Source: Pardosa pseudoannulata
Lineage: Eukaryota; Arthropoda; Arachnida; Araneae; Lycosidae
Assembly (NCBI GenBank): GCA_032207245.1
Contig: CM063505.1
Coordinates: forward strand, 176,666,827 to 176,730,826
Direction: 5' to 3'
DNA: 64,000 nucleotides
The notes under the pieces were generated by a model that made no database searches, was not told where the DNA came from, and saw only the letters and a program-made list of their open reading frames with translations. A program made the translations under genes and the position numbers. Shown here in pieces: positions 32,772 through 43,830 of this stretch. Each line of letters starts with the position of its first letter. Position 1 is the first letter of the stretch.

Positions 32772-34424
32772 ATGTTTGAATTTTTAGTGAATTCGATGAA
32801 ATCCACTGAAATTGAACTCAAGAAATTTAACGGTGATCCAAAAGAATTTTTAGCTTTCTGGAGTCAGTTCGAGAAGATCCACCTCGATGAAAGCTTACCT
32901 GATGAAGACAAATTCCAGTACTTGTTGCAGTCTGTTATACCGAAATCGAAAGCAACCAGACTTTTAGAAAGTTTTCCCGCTACAGCTGCAAATTATTCTA
33001 AAGCTGTCTCTCAGCTGAGAGAACGTTTCGGGCGTGAGGACTTACTTGTCCAAATTTATGTACGAGAGCTCTTAACGATGGTTATGAAAAATGCAGTTAG
33101 TGGACGAGCGAAAGTGGAACTTCCAATTTTATATGATGAGTTAGAAGGAAAACTCCGCGCCTTAGATAGCCTAGGCAGAACTCAAGAAAAATACGGAGAC
33201 TTTCTTACGCCTCTTGTGGAATTCTGTCTTCCGGAAGATATACTTGTTGCCTGGGAAAGAAGCCGAAATAAAGGAACTGATTCTGCTACATCCGATGATC
33301 GAACTCTCGAAAATTTAATGGACTTTTTGAAACAAGAAGTAATGGGGGAAGAAATGGTTGTGCTCGTTCGTACCGGGTTTGGAGCTAACCATCACAAGAA
33401 ATCTAAAGACGCTTTTAATGAACGTGCTCACGAAATATCTTCTGCTGCAGCCTTGGTAAGCACAAATACTCCTGAAAACCCAGGTAAGAGAAATTTAAAT
33501 TGTCTCTTTTGTGATAAGAAACATCCCAGTCAAGATTGCTATATGGCTAGAAAGTTAAATATTGAAGATAAAAAGAAACTTTTGTCTAAAAAAGGTGCTT
33601 GTTTTTCTTGTTTGCGGGTGGGACACACTTCTAGAACTTGCAAATTTCGAATAAAGTGTATACAATGTAATCGAAATCATTTTATTTTGATGTGTCCTGA
33701 CCGAGAAACAAGCACAAACGAAAGTAAAACAGAAGTTGACACAACTAAAATTTTAACTGATAGTTGTAGTGTTGAACCAGTTCTTTTGATGACTTTAATT
33801 GTTAAGATTAAGAGCCGAAGAAATGAGTTAAAGATTAGAGCTCTTGTAGACACTGGGTCTCAGCTCTCCTATTTAAGCAACAGAGTTATTAGTAGATTTA
33901 AGCTAAAACCAAAACGAAAACAAAATCTTGTTCATAGCTTATTTGGGGGGAGAAAATCTGAGCCCTGTGTACATGAAGTATACGAAATCAAAATTGTTGA
34001 TTTGCAAAATACATTTTCCGTTAATGTTGATGTTTTATCAGCAGATAAAATTTGTGGATTAGTCCCAAAAGCTAGAACAGCTTTAACGTTGAAAGAGTTA
34101 GAGGAAAACAACTTAATGATACCAGATTTGAATCACCCAGATGAAGAAATTGATTTACTTTTAGGAGCTAACGTTGCTGGATTAATAATGACTGGAAATT
34201 CTGTTAAATTGAGTTCTGGTTTAGTTGTTTTGGAAACAAAATTAGGTTTCACTTTAATGGGAATGGAAAACATGCCTTATAAATGTGAAGTTATATATGA
34301 AACAGATACAATTGAGAGTAATTGTAATATTTCTAGTATTACATTGCATGCTATGAATATTGATGCTAATTATTTGTGGGATCTTGATATTATTGGTATA
34401 ACAGATCCATGGGAAAAATTCTAA
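32772..34424 (+). pseudogene. BEL/Pao Gag and protease segment, ends at a frameshift
   Basis: The 550-residue frame starts with the Gag domain common to BEL/Pao (FNGDPKEFLAFWSQFE near residues 19-34). It then has a Cys-rich nucleocapsid region with CLFC, a CCHC knuckle (C-x2-C-x4-H-x4-C, CFSCLRVGH) and a second knuckle (C-x2-C-x3-H-x4-C). A retropepsin with the active site DTGS follows (ALVDTGSQLSYLS, near 359). The frame stops at DPWEKF, where related proteins continue into the RT linker, so the stop follows a one-base insertion rather than a true terminus. A second ATG lies seven codons in and could be used instead. Confidence 0.85.
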
Positions 34425-36639
34425 AAAGAAGTTAATTTTTTCTGATACTGTCAAGCAATTTCAAGATAATTTAACTATTCTTCCAAACGGAAGGTATGAG
34501 TTGTTATTGCCTTTTAAGTGTGATACCCTGCTATCAAACAATAAAGAAATAGCCATGAAAAGGCATAGAAATATGTGCAAACGTGCGGCAAAAGGAAACT
34601 ATTTAAAAGATTATATTGAAGTGTTTAAGGAATGGGAAAGGTTGAAAATTATAGAAAAGGTACCAGATGAGGAAATAGATTTAGGTAAGCATTACTTACC
34701 ACATAGACCTGTGATTAAAGAAGCAAGTCACACTTCTAAAATCAGACCGGTGTTTGACGCTTCTGCCAAAGACGGTAACAGACCTTCCTTAAACGACTGT
34801 TTAATTAAAGGGATGAACTTAATTGAATTAATTCCGGATATTATCGATAGATTTAGATTATATAAGATTGGTCTCTCTGCAGATGTAGAAAAAGCCTTTT
34901 TGAAGCTGAGCATTTCCCCGGATCACAGAGATTTTTTACGATTCTTTTTTCCTTTTGAAACCGAGAACTTTAGTATTTATAGACATTGTAGAGTAGTGTT
35001 CGGCGTCACCTCCAGTCCGTTTCTTTTAATGGCATCATTGTATCATTTGTTTGAAAATGCATCTGAAGAATATCATGACATAGTTCCCAAGCTTAAGAAT
35101 TCTTTTTATGTCGACAACTGCGTAACCGGAGTATCTAGTTTGAAAGAGTTAGCTCATTTTGTTCCCCAAACTAAAAAATTAATGAAAAATGCATGTTTTA
35201 ATTTACGAGGATGGGAAGGTAACATTAGCAGTAATTACCTTTCTAATTCTACTGGAGATACTTCTCTTTTGGGAATGATTTGGAATCTAGATCAAGATAC
35301 CTTAAGATGTAATTTGCCGACGAAAATAGATCTTGACCGAGATCAAACTAAAAGAACTGTTCTATCTATTGTTCAACGAATTTTTGACCCTCTTGGTGTG
35401 CTAAGTCCTGCTACTTTGTTACCTAAGTTGTTATTGCAGGAAGCTTGGAAGAGCAAAATACCATGGGATAGTATTTTACCCTTTACCTTGCAAAAAGAAT
35501 TTTCTAACTGGTTAAAAGAAATTACTTTTTATAATGAAATACGAATCCCTAGGCATTTGTATGCCAATGTCACTTCTGAATTGCATATTTTCGTTGATGC
35601 CAGTAAAAAATCATACGGATCCTGTATTTTCATGAGATCGATATTAGACTCCTATGAAGTTAAAGTTCAAATCGTAAGAGCAAAATCAAGAGTCGCGCCA
35701 ATGAAAGAGATGTCTATACCAAAGTTGGAGCTTATGGCCTGTTGCATAGGAGCGAGATTAGCTCATTCAATCAAATTGGCATTTGATTTACCTAATATGA
35801 ATCTAACGTTCTGGAGCGATTCCATGACTGCCCTTTGGTGGATTAGGGAGCATGGAGAGTGGTCCGTATTTGTGTCTAACCGTGTCAGAGAGATTCGCAA
35901 GTTAACTTCTCCAGAAGACTGGAGACACGTTCCAGGAGACCAGAATCCTGCTGATCTTGTTTCCCGAGGATATACACCAAAAGAGTTGGTTAAATCCCAA
36001 TGGTGGAATGGGCCTCAATGGTTGTGTGCGAATGCTGAAGACTGGCCGTGTAATAAAATATTTTGCGAGAAAGGAGTTGAGCTTGAAAGACGTAAAGTGA
36101 ATTTGAGTAACTTAAATTTAGAGGCTGAAGCACTTCCATGGTATGCGATGAAATTTTCCCGATTCATATCTATCGTTAGACTAACAGCATGGGTTCTGCG
36201 TTTTGTTAGTAACGTGAGAAAAGAGTCCAGCGAAAGAAAATTTGGAAAGCTTTCTTTGCATGAAAAGGAAAATGCAGAGAAATTTTTAATTAAGCACGTG
36301 CAATCATCATATTTTCCAAAGACTTGTAATCCTATATGTAATACTTTCAAAGATGAAGATGGAGTCATAAGAGTAAAAACTCGAATCACCGAGCGTATCG
36401 ATAAGCCTTCTTTTGTATCTCCGATATTGTTACCGAACAAGTGTACTTTCACTAAACGATTGATTGAGCATTATCATGGGTTAAATTGTCATGCTGGTAC
36501 TCAGATCCTTTTGAGCAGTTTACGAGAAAAGTATTGGATTGTTGGAGGAAGAACTGTGCGAAGTATTGTAAGTAATTGTATCAAGTGTAAACGGTACAAA
36601 ACCAAGTCTAGTTTCAGATCCAGTTTCTTTGCCTGCTGA
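34423..36639 (+). pseudogene. BEL/Pao reverse transcriptase, RNase H and integrase zinc region
   Basis: The homologous frame resumes at about 34423, before its first ATG at 34501. The RT palm has ADVEKAFLKLSI and the YVDN box in FYVDNCVTG; Asn in place of the second Asp occurs in other BEL/Pao elements as far as I know, so it need not mean loss. RNase H has FVDASKKSYGS, KLELMACC, FWSDSMTALWW and PADLVSRG. The integrase HHCC zinc region (HYHGLNCHAG ... CIKC) closes the frame, which then ends at a second frameshift in an A run. Confidence 0.87.
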
Positions 36640-37771
36640 TAGGGTCAAAGACGCCTCCGTTTTTGAGGTGATTGGCATTGACCTGGCTGGACCCCTGTAC
36701 ATCAAACGGGGAGATAAAACATGGATAGTTTTGTTTACCTGTGCGATTTACCGAGCTGTACACTTGGAACTGGTGACCTCCTTGAGCACTGATGCTTTCC
36801 TGCTCGCATTCCGCCGTTTTGTTGCCAGAAGAGGCCGCCCAAGGACAATCTACTCGGACAATGGAACAAATTTTAAAGGTGCATATAACAGCTTATGTGA
36901 AATTGACTGGACCAGAGTTCAGGATGAAGCCGAATTGCATAGAATCTCCTGGAGGTATAATCCTCCTACGGCCGCCTGGTGGGAGAGGTTAGTTCGCACG
37001 ATGAAGGATCTTCTTAAACGGACTTTAGGAAGAGCTGTATTGACTTACGAAGAGCTGAACACAATTTTATGTGACTGCGAATGTGTTATAAACTCTCGAC
37101 CATTATCGTACGTGTCTGAAGACACCGACGATTTAAGTCCGCTTACACCAGCCTCGTTTTTACTTGAAAAATCCGAATCAAGAGTATATGATGTTGACCA
37201 AATTGATGCTAAACACTGTAGTAAAAGAATAAGATATCGAATGAAACTCTTAGAAGAGTTGAGAAAACGTTTCCGAAAAGAGTACCTCAGTCAACTGATT
37301 CAAAGACAAAGTCATAAAGGCGTTAATCCTAGCATAAAGCTAGGAGAAATGGTGTTTATCGGAGACGACTGCAAGAAACGTTTGAATTGGCCACTTGCCA
37401 GAGTTATACAAGTAATACCCGGCAAAGATAATAAAGTGCGAACAGTTAAGCTGAAGACTCCAAATGGTGTCTTAACAAGACCCATCCAAAGAATCTACCC
37501 TCTTGAATTGTCATCTAACGATAATTCAGAATGCATCTTGCCTGTTACGATGAAAGTTCCTACAGTACATCCGAAGGAGGGCAATTCTGAAATTGTGAAG
37601 TCAGTGTCTTCTACTCGCTTGCCTCATATTACCCGAACTGGACGAATTATTAGGAACCCTCATAGACTGAACCTTCATAATGCTGCTGAGGTTTTGAGTC
37701 ATCCAGAATCGACTCAAAAGGGGGGAGTATGTTGCGAACACCCCTCGCGCGGAAATAACGAACTATGTTGA
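36606..37771 (+). pseudogene. BEL/Pao integrase catalytic core and C-terminal region
   Basis: Homology begins just before the first ATG at 36629. The DDE triad is visible in IGIDLAGPL, YSDNGTNFKGA and WWERLVRTMK. A C-terminal basic region and the frame end follow; the stop lies inside the start of the 3' LTR. It is joined to the preceding frame only across a one-base frameshift, so no intact integrase can be read. Confidence 0.87.
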
Positions 37772-38042
37772 AGCCACTATCGAAATTCCAATGTTTTCAG
37801 TTTGTATTAAGTTTTTGTGGCAACGCTGTAAATTGTTATTCTCTTTAGTTTAAGTTTTGGTTCGCTTCGGCGAATGTTGCTAGTTTTTAGAAAGTGAATA
37901 AATGTGTTGTTATAGTTTTTAAAATATCCCTGTGAGATTATTTTGACTTCCTATTTACTTTTTTGACAGCCGTTAAGCATCGGATAGATGCACCAGAGCC
38001 CAATTAATATTTAGTTTTATAAATGTGTTACGAGATTCAACA
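37730..38042 (+). repeat. 3' LTR of the BEL/Pao element (right end uncertain)
   Basis: The purine tract AAAAGGGGGGAGTA (37717-37729) is followed by TGTTGCGAACACCCC. AATAAATG near 37900 is a likely polyadenylation signal. The right boundary at TTCAACA (38042) is chosen because CAACA is the complement of the left TGTTG; an earlier end near 37969 (TTTGACA) is possible. There is no second copy in the window to test this. Confidence 0.55.
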
Positions 38043-38590
38043 GCGAGTATAAGGCGTCACAAAGCCGGTCTACCCTGAAGTACCAGAAGCGCACCCGTCG
38101 TGCCGCACTTGCCATCCGCAAGTGAACGCAGCAGAGAGAATTTGGAAAACTACTGGATGCTCAGTGGACCTCTTGAAGCCGAAATTGGTGAGGGTGGCAC
38201 GAACCGAAAGAGGAGCCAAAAGAAAATAATTTAACTCACTGCACCTTGAGACGGGAAACCTGGGAGCCAAATGAGGAGATCGGTAAGTTTTGAGAGGCGG
38301 CAGTCGCAATCCTGAGCCTCGAAACATTCACTCCATTGTCATTGCAACGGAACTTCAAGGTCAAAGTCAAGGTAATTGGGTTTAACGGAGTACTTAGCGA
38401 AGTGTAAGGTCTTCACTTTAACCTCCGAACGTAAGCAGATCAAACATAAATTTAGACCTTTAGGCAAAACGGAACTTCCTGCAGAACCCCTGTGACTCCG
38501 CTTGCTCACAAAAACACCCTCTGTGGCATCGCAATCGGCTCAGGAGTGAGAAGAATCGTAAATACAACAAAGATGGATGCCCTAACTTAT
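38043..38590 (+). other. GC-richer leader-like segment after the BEL LTR
   Basis: About 550 bp with much higher GC than the flanks, changing abruptly to AT-rich DNA near 38590. It encodes no recognisable protein. Its position right after an LTR and its composition would fit the untranslated leader of a BEL/Pao element, which could mean a tandem or recombined arrangement. It could also be an unrelated repeat. Confidence 0.35.
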
Positions 38591-39670
38591 TTTACTATGG
38601 TAATTGCAGGTGCTCCAAAATTAACTCAATATTTACAAGATAATAATTTAGAACTATATTGCTTTAGAAAAATAATCATATTTCGGGCAAGAGAAAATGC
38701 AGTGTTATATTTTAAGTAACGATTTTTTTTTAAATGCTGTACTACCAGTTTACACTTTATCAAAAATTTAAGGAATCATAACAGATATCTCCTTGTGTAT
38801 TTCTAGTATTCATGCAAAGAAAATTTCTTTTGAAAAAAGATACTAGTAATAATTGTATCTTTGATATTCATAACAGGATAGAGGATATTACAATTATCTT
38901 TTGTTTATCACACTTCCTTATATTTCGTATTTCAGTAAATTTGAAAAATAAAAATTTTCAGTGACCTTGTGCCCAAGTTGATAGCTTTCTTTTGGTTTAA
39001 GTACTAAAATATTTCTGCAAATAAAATAAGCAATTGTTAGAACTGTTTCATATTTCTTGTATATATCTTAAATCAATCTTTTTTTTTTTTTTTTATAAAA
39101 TTAATCCTATTATCCTTATAAACTTAAAACAGAACCAGAAAATTAATAATTAAAAATTTTTAGTACAGTTGCTATAAGGTGTTAGGTATTAATTGAATTA
39201 CTGTACTATTGCAATCAAAAAGCTTGCCTTTGATATTGCAGATCTGCTAACAGCGAAAATACTGCAATAACTTATGTTTATTGGTCAGCGCAATGACCTC
39301 ATAGTATACTAATAAAAATAATTGTATAAAAGAAAGCCAAATCACATATGAAATTTTAGTATATGGTTAATTTTTTACCATACCCAGGAAATCAGGATAC
39401 AAATACACTGAAAAGTCATTCCATGTCAATATAACCCATTTAAAATATTTACAATTGTTTCTTTCGTACTACATTTACTGTCATTGATTTCCCTTTCTTT
39501 AAAAAATTACAATAAAATATTTGTTCTAAACATGGTCCCTGTTGCTTTGATTTACAAATTAACAAGTTTTCAACTGTTTTATTTGTTCCTGATGAACAAA
39601 AATGTGGCTTTTTGGTGACAAAACTAAACACTCTGCATTACTATGTGGAATTGTTAAAATAACTTGAAAT
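38591..39670. other. AT-rich DNA, no gene seen
   Basis: Short open frames only. A T tract lies near 39079-39094. Confidence 0.5.
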
Positions 39671-39927
39671 TACGGATTTTTATAATTAAAATATCTATGA
39701 CTGTTTTGTATTTGTCCATTCAAATGGCACTGGGTATCAACATATCCTTCTTCAATAATTGTAGTAGGGATATCTTCTTGTTGTAGTCTGATTAGAATTG
39801 GCACTATTTCACCCAATATCGCAGAACCAAAGAAGTATTTCTGTTTGTTGTCACAAAAATAGGTGCAAATGAGAAATTTGTTTTCCCCTTCAAAAATCTG
39901 GCAATTCATACATTTATCCCGGAAACC
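39671..39927 (-). CDS. Possible last exon of an unrecognised gene
   Basis: On the minus strand a pyrimidine-rich tract ending TTTGCAG precedes an open frame of about 85 codons to a stop at 39672. The peptide has a CMNC pair near the start, then ICTYFC, YFFGSAILGE and IIEEGYVDTQCHL, a composition more protein-like than most frames here. I do not recognise a family. No upstream exon that fits was found, and a plus-strand frame of similar length overlaps it, so chance or a pseudogene fragment is possible. Confidence 0.25.
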
Positions 39928-42900
39928 TGCAAATATGTAAAAAAATCGGCTGGATTAAAACCAGGTGAATTAGCAGGTCTGTTGACAGATTTAATGTATA
40001 AAGCTGTATCGACCAATTACACAGAAGATTATATGACCTATTTCTATTCCACATTGAAAGTGTCATACTACATTAATTTCCAAATGAAGAAATAAAATAC
40101 TATGCTGTATTTAATTACTAAAATGGTATTCATTTCCAAATAAATTATTTAAACAAATACAATACTCATATTTTAACATGTTTTATTTTGATGACATTGC
40201 CATTCAAAAGTTATGGGGTGTGATTAAAATACATTTTCATTTTTTTTATGAATGAACAGCAAAATGCATCATGAACATGAGCAGAACATTACACCAATAA
40301 TCTCAAGATAGCAGAAAATTAATTCAAGGAACAAGCAACATGGTCAAGAATGTTCAAGATTTAGGGCTAATTTAAATAAATCAATACAGTTTTATTGAAA
40401 AACACTACAAATAACACCAAATTGTTTTCTTATCTCATGATTACACAGTGACATATGTAAATAAATATCCTGATGATATTTGAAAGACAGCGATCCATAA
40501 TTAAATTACGTAAACCACCAAATAATCAAATAACATCTTTATAAAATATGTAAGAAACATCTGTTAAGTGGATGATAGTACATAATGTTCCTATTGCTTC
40601 AATAATAAACGAACTCTTTATTTTGCAGTTTGAATATACAAAGAAAACAAGATATGTCTAGAACAGATTAATTGGATAAATAAAAGGGAGCAGCAAGAAA
40701 CAAATAAAAATCTTGTTATTTCAGAAAATTATCTTGTTGAAACTCAGAAACCTGATAAGGAAACTCAGAAACCTGATAAGAAATTTAAATATAAAGCATT
40801 TATATCGAAACTAAAATATAATTTTTAAAGGTCCGTTTAGAATGAATTTAAACACAACTTAAACAGGATGTATAAGTTTCACACCAATTGTTAGAATAAT
40901 CTATATTAAAACACAAAAGTAAAAAACCCCACCAAACTATATATAGGAACTTGATTTCATTTCCATATGGATGTCCAAGTGAAGAATAAATTAAAAAATT
41001 ATTTTGCAAACAAATATTTCATACCTCAATAACTTTTCAACAAATGCTCTGTACATTGCAAGGCTTAAAAAATATTTTAAAATACAGATTATAAGCAACA
41101 GCTGACATGACATGAAGAGCTTAGAAAACAGACAAAAGCTATAGAGAATTCTCCAAATCTAAGTGTGACCTTTCAAACATCTTCTACATTCTTTCCTTGA
41201 AATTTTCTGGTATTAAGGAACTTAAATTGGTGGATCACGTTCATTTAAAAGAATCGCTGTTTTATATTCCATATAAAACTGGACATCAGACTTTCACAAA
41301 CAATCTTTAGATCGACGGATTCAATGTACACTAGGAGAAATCTGATGTTATGTATAAAAACCATGCAACCACACATATACACATATATAAAAATAGATGA
41401 ATTTTATACATCTCAAAAGGAAGAACAAACTTGTATCCAGCACAACAAAATTATACAAATGTGCGCTCATGACCTAGATTCTGGAAATTTTTTCGTTCCT
41501 TTCCCTTCAGATTCAATCGTTGCATATCTTTACATGGAATAATACAAGATAATCAATTTTCAATGATCAGCTGCAAATATAAAACTTTAATACAAAGGTT
41601 AAATTTGTTTTTAAACAACTAATCTACAACTGATACAACCATTGCTTTGGAAAAATTGCTTAAGTTGTGTTTTAAAATAGCAAGTAGTTTGATTTTGTTG
41701 TGCACCTACACTGATTTGAATATCACAAATTTATTACATGTGCCTAACTTTCAGAAGCAAAATAATTGGAATATTGGTACCTCAGCACTTTTACCAGATA
41801 CACCTCTGACTGGTTTAAAATATCAGGCAAATTTCTTTTTAAAAATACAGAATCTAATTATATATTTAAAACATGGCCATTTGAACAATATATAATTACT
41901 GTTTGAGTTCACATCCAAACATTTTCTACATTAAAAATTATGCAAGAATATAATTGTTTAAATAATCTATTTTACTGTGATGTGTATTTAATCTATATTA
42001 TCATATTTGTACAAGAATGAAACAGTAGTATATCATTTTTATATGCAATAATTACCTCTCCTACAATTTTACACATAAAACTGTTTATAAAAAGGTCCCA
42101 AAATTTTATTATCAGAAGAAAACAGGGAAAAAAAATTCTGAACCAAATTCCCGAAAGTTAATGGTAAATAAAAGATAACTCAAGGTCTTCAGAGAAATTT
42201 AAAAGTTTGCATACATTAAAAGATATCACACTGTAATAAATTTTGTATGCAGTCAAATACCATCACTATACTTTAAAAAAGATAGCAGTAAATGTAAAAG
42301 TTACAAAATACAAAAGTACAAATTTTATATCTAGTCTGAAAATATTTTTTTAGTAGAAATATTAACTACAATGGATCTGAATTTACATTCCACCCTTTAA
42401 ACTTAATGTTTATTTTGCTTAATATGAAAAGATGACAAAAATAGCTCAGCTGTAAACAGTTGAATTGTTAGTAATAAAGCTTTATCTTTGCAGCTAATTA
42501 ATTTCATTAGCTTTAAACTCTTAATTTTTCTAATTTCTACATCTATTAAAATACTAAGAGGAAATTATAAATCCATCAGCATGATATATATTCCTCAATA
42601 TAATTTTATCTTTTACAAAATAGAGTATAAATGAAGGGAAAATATAAAACTATAATACGAATATTACAAATTTTTAAACAACATTTCTTTTTTTAGTCAA
42701 AATTCTGCATTTCACATAAAATTATCATATGTAATGATAACAATATGAATGCTATTTCTTTATATAAAATACACAAAAATGTAAATTAAAAAGTTTCCTT
42801 TATTTCAGCTTATTGGAACAAATTAAAAAATCAAATTTGAAGTAATAGGGAATTTGTGCAGTCTTTTACATAATAGTAACACATAATGTGACTGCAACTT

Positions 42901-43574
42901 GATTATTTTTACACTCTTAATGTAGTTGTGTACCTCTATAATAAATAAATAATAGATACGTAAAAGAGATCTAAACTATCCAAACCATTAAAGGAAAAAT
43001 TTACATCAGATCTAATTTGCTTAAAAAAATTTAAATATGCAATGTAACAAGTGAAAAGTGAAGTATACAATATACATACATAAGCTAATCACAGGCTGTG
43101 ACATCAAAACAATCCTTCAAAACCCTGGTTGTTTATTGGAAAATGTACAAACCTTCTACCCCAGAAAAGGAAAGCATCTGAGTGTACAGAATGTACAACC
43201 CTTAATAATTAATCAAATTGAAATATATCACTTTTTTTAAATTAAATTTCTGCTTCAGTAAAAAAATTACTGAATTTCTAAAATACCTATTTTCTTTACA
43301 GAATGTAAAAATTTAAATTATAGAATAATTTTAGAATGTGACAAGTACTTTTATTAAAGCAAAAAAACTGCATTTCTAAGTCACTATATACACAATTTTT
43401 TTCTAGATATTTACAACTCAGCAGAGAGAGAAAAAAAAAACCTTACAAATAAGTAAATTGAGTATAAAATTAATATAAGTTTTTAAATTTATCTTATAAT
43501 TCACAATGTTTATTTTGACAGATTAATAAAATGTGACCATCAGCACAGCAAGATGCTTTCTTTTTTTAATGAGT
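39928..43574. other. AT-rich DNA, no convincing gene
   Basis: Only short low-complexity open frames. A plus-strand frame through 39945-40095 (ending INFQMKK) has some protein-like character but no start or splice context I can support. Confidence 0.45.
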
Positions 43575-43705
43575 CAGGGCTATAGCCAGAAGGGAGGGAG
43601 AAGGAGGATTGACAGGAAGGGCAAACTTTTGGATGCACCCAATTTTTTTTTTAATAAATTATTAATAGTATTAAATTTTATATAATTTAAGAATAAATTT
43701 TATTT

Positions 43706-43743
<38 letters not shown>

Positions 43744-43830
43744 GAAATATTGAGAAAAGTTAGGGGGGGGGAAAATCTTAGTCAAGTTAGAGGACCATTC
43801 CCTTGAAATTAAATCCTAGCTACAGCCCTG
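43575..43830. mobile_element. hAT-like MITE, 256 bp
   Basis: The ends are CAGGGCTATAGCCAG and, on the other strand, CAGGGCTGTAGCTAG, inverted repeats with two differences. The flanking octamers TAATGAGT and CAATGTAT agree at 6 of 8 positions, which fits a decayed 8-bp hAT target duplication. The interior is non-coding with a run of about 30 A residues at 43711-43741. Confidence 0.65.

Larger units (their letters stand above)
32772..38042 (+). mobile_element. Defective BEL/Pao LTR retrotransposon
   Basis: The order is Gag, protease, RT, RNase H, integrase, polypurine tract and 3' LTR, the BEL/Pao order and protein type. Coding is spread over three frames because of two single-base frameshifts, near 34413-34422 and 36597-36610. 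No 5' LTR like 37730-38042 is present upstream; instead the hairpin at 32581-32744 lies 27 bp before the gag ATG. The element points away from the TBP-like gene. It is a dead copy, at least for autonomous movement. Confidence 0.88.

Noticed and set aside
35101..35130. YVDN instead of YVDD as proof of a dead BEL reverse transcriptase
   Set aside because: As far as I know, Asn at this place occurs in other BEL/Pao elements, so it is not evidence of inactivation; the two frameshifts are.
36015..36452. Minus-strand frame of 145 codons
   Set aside because: It is antisense to the BEL/Pao RNase H-integrase region and has no motif of its own.
38070..38327. Minus-strand frame of 85 codons in the GC-rich segment
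   Set aside because: It has no recognisable motif; open frames are expected there because of the higher GC content, and the segment looks like a retroelement leader.
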